The notes beneath the pieces are model-generated. The model was not told where the DNA came from. It saw nothing but the letters and a program-made list of their open reading frames with translations, and did no database searches. A DNA stretch of 35,578 nt from UBA922 sp964571295 (lineage in GTDB: Bacteria > Patescibacteriota > Patescibacteriia > Magasanikbacterales > UBA922). The translations under genes and the position numbers were made by a program. Position 1 is the first letter of the stretch; the number at the start of each line of letters is the position of its first letter. The stretch covers positions 1 through 35,578 of the forward strand of contig CAZNAO010000005.1 of the NCBI GenBank assembly GCA_964571295.1, written 5' to 3'. Positions 7,345-13,545 of this stretch are shown here, one piece after another.

Positions 7345-8250
7345 TTAGGGAATGGCGAGAAGCACATGTTCTACAACCAATCGTGGATGAATATTTTTTT
7401 TCAACTGTCGTTCAGCCAGACAGAGCATGTCAATCAGCTTGGGAATAGCAGGTGCTATGTGACGATCTTCATACATGTATTCACGAAGCGCAAAAATCCA
7501 CGTACGAAAGGTGTCGATAATGCGCGAGCGGGCCGCGATATGATCATCACGATCTGAAAAAAAATCACCCACCTTTTCTATTTTCTCATGAAAAGACAAA
7601 AAAAACAACGAACGAAGGCGCTCTTTTTCTACTACATACGAATCATAAATGGACGGATCGCGTACCCACTCAACCGCACGACCAGGCATACCACAGGAAT
7701 CACGTATAAGCAGAGATGCGCGATCGGAAGAAACATTCTGAGTGGTAACCCACGAAGCAATATCTGAATCACGTACCGGGGAAAAATACACTGACTGGAC
7801 TCGCGAACGAATAGTGGGCAATAGTGCTGTCTCATCTTCGGTAATAAGAATAAGTACGGTTTTAGCTCGAGGTTCTTCAAGTGTTTTGAGGAGCGCATTT
7901 GCTGCAGCACTATTTAGGTACTCAGCACGATCGATAAGAGCGACACTGTACCCATCTTTTACAAACGCACTTTGGGAAAACCGAGAAATAAGACCTCGAA
8001 TCTGTGCAATTGAGATATCTTTTTTAAGAGAGCCCGTTTTCTCATCAACCTCACGTCCGACAACCACCAAATCAGGATGTGCAAAAGCAATACCACTAAT
8101 CGACAAAATATTTCGAGCGACCACTTCGGCAACCGTGCGTTTGCCCACATGGCGCGGCCCGATAAATGCATACGCATGACTCAATCTCCCCTGTGAAATA
8201 CAGCGTTCAAAAAAAGAAAGTATATGCGCGTGACCGATAATTTCATTCAT
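7345..8250 (-). CDS. holB: DNA polymerase III delta-prime-like clamp-loader subunit
   Basis: A 301-residue AAA+ protein of the clamp-loader family. It starts with the usual Ile-Ile-Gly-His, has a Walker A Gly-Pro-x-x-Val-Gly-Lys-Arg-Thr near 30-38 and the Ser-Ile-x-Gln-Ile-Arg motif near 80. It also has Ile-Asp-x-Ala-Glu-x-Leu-Asn-x-x-Ala-x-Asn-Ala-Leu-Leu-Lys-Thr-Leu-Glu-Glu-Pro. The Thr-Ile-Arg-Ser-Arg segment contains the Arg of the SRC motif, with Val in place of Cys. The four zinc-binding cysteines of bacterial delta-prime/tau are absent. It would help load the sliding clamp for the DnaE polymerase encoded at 19700-23191. A tau/gamma paralogue cannot be excluded, but the length and lack of zinc ligands favour delta-prime. 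Confidence 0.88.
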   Translation of the reverse strand: MNEIIGHAHILSFFERCISQGRLSHAYAFIGPRHVGKRTVAEVVARNILSISGIAFAHPDLVVVGREVDEKTGSLKKDISIAQIRGLISRFSQSAFVKDGYSVALIDRAEYLNSAAANALLKTLEEPRAKTVLILITEDETALLPTIRSRVQSVYFSPVRDSDIASWVTTQNVSSDRASLLIRDSCGMPGRAVEWVRDPSIYDSYVVEKERLRSLFFLSFHEKIEKVGDFFSDRDDHIAARSRIIDTFRTWIFALREYMYEDRHIAPAIPKLIDMLCLAERQLKKNIHPRLVVEHVLLAIP

Positions 8251-8332
8251 ATACTCAGCATAATATCACAGAATACTGCAAAAGTCATAGAATCAAAAAA
8301 CCATGATATATCCTCCGATTTTTGAGATTAGA

Positions 8333-9334
8333 CTACCGTGTCGACACAATCGACCGCTTATAATTGTCCAGATTTTCAAGGGCAATACCAGTACCCTTAG
8401 CAACACAAAGAAGTGGCTCTTCAGCTACGTACGCAGCAACTCCGATAGCCTGGGCAATAAGTTCGTCAAGATTGCGAAGTTGGCTTGAACCCCCAGACAT
8501 GATAATTCCTTTATTCATAACGTCAGCTGAGAGTTCAGGTGGAGTTCGATTGAGCACTTCTTTAACTGCCTCAATCAACCCTTCAAGATCATGTTGCAAT
8601 GCTTCAGTCGTATCGTCAGACGTTACCGTGACCGTACGTGGAAGTCCGGTAACCATATCACGTCCTTTTACCTCCATCGTCAATGGACTATCCATGAACA
8701 TCGCGCTCCCGATACCGATCTTCACCTCTTCAGCACTCCGATCTCCGATCGCGAGCCCATATTTGCGACGAATAAATTCAGCAATCGACTGATCAAATCG
8801 ATTTCCACCAATACGAACCGAACCAACTGATACGATACCACCAAGGGAGATCACTGCGATTTCGGCTGTTCCTCCACCGATGTCGATAATCATATGTCCA
8901 GAGGCTGAGCCAATCGGAATGTCAGCCCCAATAGCGGCAACAATCGGTTCTTTGATGATGTAAGCTGCTTTCGCACCTGCAGCGAGTGCCGCATCGATGA
9001 CCGCTCTCCTCTCGGTCGAGGTGATTCCTGCAGGAACCGCAACCATAACCTCGGGACGAAATAGCCGGACTCCGCCAAGCGCTTTATTGATAAAATAACG
9101 AAGCATTGCTTCCGTCGTCTTATAACTTGCAATAACACCATCTTTGAGCGGACGTTCGGCGATAATCGTATCCGGTGTTCGTCCGATCATCTCCTTCGCT
9201 TCGATTCCGACCGCAAGCACTTTCTTGTCTTCTTTAGAAATCGCAACGACAGACGGCTCATTCACTACGATGCCGCGCTTTGGGATATACACGAGAATAT
9301 TAGTTGTTCCAAGATCGATACCGACTTTTCGCAT
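8333..9334 (-). CDS. mreB: Rod shape-determining actin homologue MreB
   Basis: At 333 residues it is typical MreB length. The actin-fold motifs are in order: phosphate 1 Gly-Ile-Asp-Leu-Gly-Thr-Thr-Asn near 5-12, phosphate 2 Asp-Ile-Gly-Gly-Gly-Thr-Ala near 150, and the adenosine motif Met-Ser-Gly-Gly-Ser-Ser near 275. MreB filaments guide side-wall synthesis at the inner membrane. No mreC or mreD follows; the next gene is holB. The upstream intergenic region (9335-9405) has no convincing promoter, so mreB may be read from the DUF4012 operon or a weak promoter. Confidence 0.96.
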   Translation of the reverse strand: MRKVGIDLGTTNILVYIPKRGIVVNEPSVVAISKEDKKVLAVGIEAKEMIGRTPDTIIAERPLKDGVIASYKTTEAMLRYFINKALGGVRLFRPEVMVAVPAGITSTERRAVIDAALAAGAKAAYIIKEPIVAAIGADIPIGSASGHMIIDIGGGTAEIAVISLGGIVSVGSVRIGGNRFDQSIAEFIRRKYGLAIGDRSAEEVKIGIGSAMFMDSPLTMEVKGRDMVTGLPRTVTVTSDDTTEALQHDLEGLIEAVKEVLNRTPPELSADVMNKGIIMSGGSSQLRNLDELIAQAIGVAAYVAEEPLLCVAKGTGIALENLDNYKRSIVSTR

Positions 9335-9381
9335 AAAATATTAATTGTCTAGGTACAGTACTATTAGACCGACAAGATAAC

Positions 9382-9405
9382 TAGAAAACTTCTCGTGGTT
9401 TTCTA
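9382..9405. repeat. Inverted repeat after the DUF4012 gene
   Basis: TAGAAAAC and GTTTTCTA form a perfect 8-bp stem with an 8-nt loop, directly after the DUF4012 stop codon. No T-run follows on the minus strand, so it is at best a weak terminator or a processing site. Confidence 0.35.
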
Positions 9406-10878
9406 CTAAAAACTTACACGAAATTCCTGATCTTGTTCAAAAAGTGTTGCAAATCGATACGTTGCATTCCCCCATTCACTCTTTGCTTCAGCCGGATATG
9501 CTGACTGAATAGTTGTACCAAAATCAAGGTCAAGCGTCAATCGCGATCCGAATAAACCGGGTTGTTTTTGAATAGCCAAGGTATACGCACCCGACCGTAT
9601 ATGTTCCGTTACTGAATGCGGTAGTCGATAGGTAAACGTAAGTGTCTTTGTTGTAAGTGGTTCAACTGCAACAAACGTACCAAACCACTGCTTACCCAGA
9701 TCAACTCCGGTTTCAACACTAGGTATATCTCTACTCTGACGTGGAGTTGCCTCAACGCTCAAGAGTTCGGAACCAAGTGGCGTATATAGACGCGTATATG
9801 ACAGATAGCGGCTCGTCCTCCAGTCAAGAGCAGCTCCGTGCACATATTGCATAGAGACGATTGCACGATAATACGACTCACCTTCAGAATCCTCGGCAGG
9901 TTCGATACGATAAGACAGAGTGCGCGTCAGTGCGTGATCAGTCTTCAATGCTCCGAGATTGGCATCGACCCACATAAGATAGTCACTAACAGTAGGTATC
10001 ACCACTCCTCCGGCACGATGTGAAACCACCGTCTCCTGAATCACAGGATCAAGCGCATACACCATAATATGTTTTTGTGAAATGAGCTTTTCAATAAGTT
10101 CTTTATATTGAAATGGATGGCGCAACACATCACTCTTCAGTTTATCCACAATCGCCATCATCAAATCTTTGATAATCGCTTTTCGTTCCGGACGGACGAT
10201 GCCACGGTCCGCAAAATCATACTCAACTTCACGTTCAAGCTCCTCCACCACATTCTCAGGAGTAAACGTAATACCATCAACCGTAAGAGGTCCGGTAATC
10301 TGCATGACTTCTTCAAGCACGTGCGTCGTCACACCAATAACCGCATCAATTTCATCCGCTGCAACACCACCTTCCTGGGTATACAGGGATAATCCGAATT
10401 TTGCGCTTTCAGAAAAATCGGGAGACCAATTGCTGTCCCGAAAATACCAGCCCGGAACTTTCAAATATTCGGTCAAAGGATCAGGAGCCTTCGGTGGTAC
10501 AAAGTTCTTATTGCGATAATCCAAAATTTCAGTTCCTTCAACGACAAGTACTTCATAATTCCCCCGATTCATGCGTACCGTTCCATACACCCCGATAAAT
10601 CCGCCCCCCGGACGAAGTTCGGTGTTATTGAGAAACAATAATAAGTAGGTCTGTGGCTCCACAAACCCGAGTGCCCGAGGAAGAAGATCGAATAAGTCCT
10701 GTTCCACTAATCCCGTATTTACGAGTTGCGAGCGGACAATAGGTGAAGACAAAATTCCTTCAATGCTCATACGCTTAACCAAAAAAATGCCCGCCCCGGC
10801 AAGTACCAAAAACAAAACCATAACCATAAGGAGAATCCAAGGCCACCGACGTTTTTTATGAGTATGATGGAGAAGCAT
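9406..10878 (-). CDS. DUF4012 membrane-anchored protein
   Basis: A 490-residue protein. A short basic cytoplasmic tail precedes one membrane helix (about 13-34); the rest should be outside. The segment Asn-Asn-Thr-Glu-Leu-Arg-Pro-Gly-Gly-Gly-Phe-Ile-Gly near 85-98 is the DUF4012 signature. DUF4012 proteins are common in Actinobacteria and CPR, often near polysaccharide genes, but their biochemical function is unknown. I use the ATG at 10878, 22 nt after the glycosyltransferase stop and just before the basic tail and membrane helix. An in-frame start at 10944 would overlap that gene by 44 nt. The operon position after a family 2 glycosyltransferase suggests a role in making or attaching surface glycans (inference). 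Confidence 0.85.
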   Translation of the reverse strand: MLLHHTHKKRRWPWILLMVMVLFLVLAGAGIFLVKRMSIEGILSSPIVRSQLVNTGLVEQDLFDLLPRALGFVEPQTYLLLFLNNTELRPGGGFIGVYGTVRMNRGNYEVLVVEGTEILDYRNKNFVPPKAPDPLTEYLKVPGWYFRDSNWSPDFSESAKFGLSLYTQEGGVAADEIDAVIGVTTHVLEEVMQITGPLTVDGITFTPENVVEELEREVEYDFADRGIVRPERKAIIKDLMMAIVDKLKSDVLRHPFQYKELIEKLISQKHIMVYALDPVIQETVVSHRAGGVVIPTVSDYLMWVDANLGALKTDHALTRTLSYRIEPAEDSEGESYYRAIVSMQYVHGAALDWRTSRYLSYTRLYTPLGSELLSVEATPRQSRDIPSVETGVDLGKQWFGTFVAVEPLTTKTLTFTYRLPHSVTEHIRSGAYTLAIQKQPGLFGSRLTLDLDFGTTIQSAYPAEAKSEWGNATYRFATLFEQDQEFRVSF

Positions 10879-10900
10879 AGCAAATGTGATTAAATAGCAG

Positions 10901-12385
10901 TCAACGCTTTTTCTGTGAAACATTGAACCCGAGATATTTCCCACGCATAAGATGGGTCACCGCGTCGATTCCGGGAAGTGCCGCAACAAACAACATGGAA
11001 ATCGGCAACAATATCCACTGCAATAACATGATAACATAAAGATGGCGCGGATGAGACTGTGGACGAGGAGGAAGCAAGGGGAAACTCAACAGTGCGGAAA
11101 GAATGAGTCCAAGCATGGCACCAGTCATGAGAATCTCGAGCAAGTGAGGAGCATTAAAATATAGAGCGCTCTGACGGATGCTCGGACTTGCAATCCACAA
11201 AGGAAACCGCCCGAGTAATGTAATCATGAGTGCGGCGACACACCATGACCACTTCCCCTCCCACTCTACAAATACCCACTTGAATTTGGTATACCACGGT
11301 ATCTGATTCCCTTTCTTTCTGAACTCCCACAAAAGATAGGGGACGTGCTCCACTCCCCATGCCCACCGCCGCTGTTGTCGATATAAGTTTTTTATACTCT
11401 GCCACCACGAGTCGTCACGCACCGTATCCATGGAGACAGGAATATAGAGCGGTGTTACTTCATATCCTCCGTTATATGCAAGTAAACATTGATAGAAAAT
11501 CCGTGAATCCTCGGACACGATGCGCTTATCATGGAAACCTGCATCAACCAATGCCTTGAAACTCATGGAGTGAGATGAAAAAGTGACCAGGGAGTCCTGT
11601 CTCGCAAGAGACATCATCATCCAGAACGTAGTACCGAATGCCATAACACGAAGCACTGACGGGGATTCCCACATGTTATTGTTATACAAGGCGATCGGTT
11701 GGTAGGAACTTCGGGTCGGATTCGGATGTGTCGCATACACATAGGTCAGATAGCTGAAATAATCCGGGTGACATACGGTATCAATATCAAATACAGTCAC
11801 GATTACATTTTCATACTTCCACCCCTTAGAATCAATATATCGCTTAGCCTCATTTTCAGCATAATGCAGATTCGATCCTTTGCCCGGTATCTCGTTTGGG
11901 AGATTCACCGGGTGCAGGGTAAACATCACATGATTGAATGAATCAGAAAACTTAGCCTTCACACGATCAAAAATATCACGACAATGTGTCTCCTGCCGCT
12001 CTTCTCCCGCGACCACTACCGTAAAAAAACGAGGATCATAGACCGATCGCGCCACACTCTCTATTGCCCCTTCTACCACATCCCAGGTTTCATTATATAC
12101 CGTCAGAAATATTACATGCCGATAGTGGTCGACCGAAGCGATATCATGCATAAGTGCATCTCTCCAATCTATAGAACGGACACGTCGATATCGAAGCCAC
12201 GAGACAATCAAATAAAACGCAAAATTAAAAACTTTAAGCACCCAATAGATATCAAAGACAATGATAAAATAAATCATTGTGAGTGGGTAAAAAAACGACA
12301 AAAGAACACTTAAGATAAGGGTTCCCCACACCGTGACTCCAGGGAGTATTTCGTATAGACGGTATCGCTGATAGGGAGATAGCAT
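10901..12385 (-). CDS. Membrane glycosyltransferase, family 2
   Basis: A 494-residue processive-type GT2. Membrane helices lie near 16-60. The catalytic domain carries Phe-Asp-Ile-Asp-Thr near 197 (the DxD that binds UDP-sugar and metal), Ser-Glu-Asp-Ser near 288 (catalytic base region) and Gln-Gln-Arg-Arg-Trp near 338 (the QxxRW acceptor-site motif). Four or so further helices occupy 370-485. This is the cellulose synthase/hyaluronan synthase/NodC layout. It would polymerise or transfer a sugar and possibly extrude it. The sugar and product cannot be predicted. It begins 2 nt after the TsaB-like stop and is followed by the DUF4012 gene, so all three are likely cotranscribed. Confidence 0.88.
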   Translation of the reverse strand: MLSPYQRYRLYEILPGVTVWGTLILSVLLSFFYPLTMIYFIIVFDIYWVLKVFNFAFYLIVSWLRYRRVRSIDWRDALMHDIASVDHYRHVIFLTVYNETWDVVEGAIESVARSVYDPRFFTVVVAGEERQETHCRDIFDRVKAKFSDSFNHVMFTLHPVNLPNEIPGKGSNLHYAENEAKRYIDSKGWKYENVIVTVFDIDTVCHPDYFSYLTYVYATHPNPTRSSYQPIALYNNNMWESPSVLRVMAFGTTFWMMMSLARQDSLVTFSSHSMSFKALVDAGFHDKRIVSEDSRIFYQCLLAYNGGYEVTPLYIPVSMDTVRDDSWWQSIKNLYRQQRRWAWGVEHVPYLLWEFRKKGNQIPWYTKFKWVFVEWEGKWSWCVAALMITLLGRFPLWIASPSIRQSALYFNAPHLLEILMTGAMLGLILSALLSFPLLPPRPQSHPRHLYVIMLLQWILLPISMLFVAALPGIDAVTHLMRGKYLGFNVSQKKR

Positions 12386-12387
12386 AG

Positions 12388-12774
12388 TTATACAGATAAG
12401 GTGCCAATATGAGGCTCCCCGCTATATGTGGGACTCAGATACATGCCTGGCGGAGTGGCCGTGATAAGCATCTTAGCCTTCTCAAAGGTTAGTGTTTCAA
12501 CTGACACAACTCCGACAACGGGAATATAAAGTGCGTATGCAAATGCATTTCCGATGACACTCGCAATGCGTGTACTTGAAAATGCTCCCTTGCCAAGTAA
12601 GATGAGAATTCCCGTAATTTCATGAAACTCAATTCCACGAGTCTCAAGCGTCTGTGAAATCACCTGAAGCAACTCCCTATTTTTCCCCTCGACCAAAATA
12701 TGCTCATCACGGTCAGGAAAAAGCAATGTGAGTCTAAGCTCGTTATGCACCGAAGGGTCAATAAAGAGAAACAT
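12388..12774 (-). CDS. tsaB: Short TsaB-like protein (tRNA t6A pathway)
   Basis: A protein of 128 residues that matches the N-terminal half of TsaB (usually 200-240 residues). The start Phe-Ile-Asp-Pro-Ser corresponds to the Ile-Asp-Thr-Ser of the ASKHA fold. The segment Gly-Lys-Gly-Ala-Phe-Ser-Ser-Thr-Arg-Ile (about 67-76) corresponds to Gly-Pro-Gly-Ser-Phe-Thr-Gly-Leu-Arg-Ile. Pro-Val-Val-Gly-Val-x-Ser-x-Glu-Thr-Leu follows, as in TsaB. TsaB is a scaffold for TsaD in making N6-threonylcarbamoyl-adenosine at position 37 of tRNAs; tsaD is at 18213 here. The missing C-terminal half and eroded glycine motif make it degenerate. The ATG at 12774 starts the conserved strand; an in-frame start at 12813 would lie inside a hairpin. 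Confidence in the family is fair. Confidence 0.68.
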   Translation of the reverse strand: MFLFIDPSVHNELRLTLLFPDRDEHILVEGKNRELLQVISQTLETRGIEFHEITGILILLGKGAFSSTRIASVIGNAFAYALYIPVVGVVSVETLTFEKAKMLITATPPGMYLSPTYSGEPHIGTLSV

Positions 12775-12794
12775 ACTATAAGCCGAAAGTCCTA

Positions 12795-12839
12795 AAGTCT
12801 GTAAAGAAAACAAGTATTTCCTTGTGCCTTTACAGACTT
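12795..12839. repeat. Long hairpin between regulator and tsaB-like genes
   Basis: AAGTCTGTAAAG (12795-12806) and CTTTACAGACTT (12828-12839) are perfect reverse complements. ACAAG/CTTGT extends the stem inside, across a small internal loop. It starts at the stop codon of the regulator. No T-run follows in either direction, so it may be an RNA-processing or mRNA-stabilising element rather than a terminator. Its sequence resembles other intergenic repeats of this window. Confidence 0.6.
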
Positions 12840-13446
12840 ATTTCCCTTTCGTCACGCCAAGCAAATCTACGACGATAATATGCTCAGCTTCAAAAATTGA
12901 ATATAAAAATTTATCCATGACATACCGCCGATCAGCGAATTCATCTTCTTCCATTATCGTATAACGTATATCAAATCCAAGTTCTTTTTGATATTGCTCA
13001 ACCAGTTTTGCCAATGCCCGAAGTTTTACAGAACCAACCACCAATAAATCAGTTGGAACACGATGATCATTAGTAAACGATCCAGTCAATACGAGAAGCT
13101 TGACCTCACCAATCTTAGTCGAAAGATCCTCAATAAACTGTTTTTGTTCAATTACCGTTTCCTTCACCAAAAGTGCTTGCAGTTCTGCATACAAAAGTGA
13201 TTCAGGATTGAGCTGATAATATTTTCGCAGTCCTGCACCGGCTTTTTCAAGATCAACCGGCTTGGCATCCATTTTTTCAATGATAATACCGAGATCAAGA
13301 AGAAGCTCCAATTCACGGCGTACCGCATTGATTTGTACCCCTACTTCTCGAGAGAGCTCGCGCACAAAAAAAGCTCGTTCTGGTCGGCGATAGAGGAGCT
13401 TAAGGATCTTGACTCGAGTCTTTGAGCCAAATAAGTGTTCGAGCAT
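12838..13446 (-). CDS. Winged-helix regulator fused to a degenerate nucleotidyltransferase-like domain
   Basis: A 202-residue protein. Residues 1-70 form a winged helix: Arg-Val-Lys-Ile-Leu-Lys-Leu-Leu, then Phe-Phe-Val-Arg-Glu-Leu-Ser-Arg-Glu and a recognition helix. Residues 115-200 look like a minimal nucleotidyltransferase (MNT) fold: Leu-Thr-Gly-Ser-Phe ... Thr-Asp-Leu-Leu-Val-Val-Gly, then Asp-Ile-Arg-Tyr-Thr-Ile-Met. In active enzymes the latter reads Ser-Asp-x-Asp-Leu; here the first metal Asp is Pro, so catalysis is unlikely. Such fusions occur in archaea and CPR and are usually taken as transcription regulators. The gene shares an overlapping divergent promoter with the gene at 13546 and leads the tsaB - GT2 - DUF4012 operon. 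It may control either or both. Confidence 0.75.
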   Translation of the reverse strand: MLEHLFGSKTRVKILKLLYRRPERAFFVRELSREVGVQINAVRRELELLLDLGIIIEKMDAKPVDLEKAGAGLRKYYQLNPESLLYAELQALLVKETVIEQKQFIEDLSTKIGEVKLLVLTGSFTNDHRVPTDLLVVGSVKLRALAKLVEQYQKELGFDIRYTIMEEDEFADRRYVMDKFLYSIFEAEHIIVVDLLGVTKGK

Positions 13447-13488
13447 ATACGCAAAAAATACGTAACTAAGCGGAATTTTAAAAAATCA

Positions 13489-13518
13489 TTGCGGTTGAAT
13501 AACGGGGTATAGTATACT
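13489..13518 (+). promoter_or_regulatory. Divergent promoter for the pseudo-PP2C/propeller gene
   Basis: TTGCGG (13489-13494) and TATACT (13513-13518) are 18 nt apart. The predicted start near 13525 lies downstream of the ATG at 13519, so the true start is the ATG at 13546. The palindrome AGTATACT (13511-13518) serves both strands. Confidence 0.65.
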
Positions 13519-13540
13519 ATGCAGATAAGGATAGTGTCAA
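13511..13540 (-). promoter_or_regulatory. Promoter of the regulator-tsaB-GT2-DUF4012 operon
   Basis: On the minus strand TTGACA (13535-13540) and TATACT (13511-13516) are 18 nt apart, close to the sigma-70 consensus. Transcription would start near 13504, giving a leader of about 58 nt. Its -10 overlaps the -10 of the opposite promoter. Confidence 0.75.
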
Positions 13541-13545
13541 AAGAT

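Noticed and set aside
9335..9405. Promoter before mreB (TTGTCG with TAGACA)
   Set aside because: The match is poor in both boxes and alternatives are equally weak, so no promoter is called.
13519..13545. Upstream ATG at 13519 as start of the propeller gene
   Set aside because: It lies within or before the predicted transcript start, next to the -10 box; the ATG at 13546 fits the promoter.
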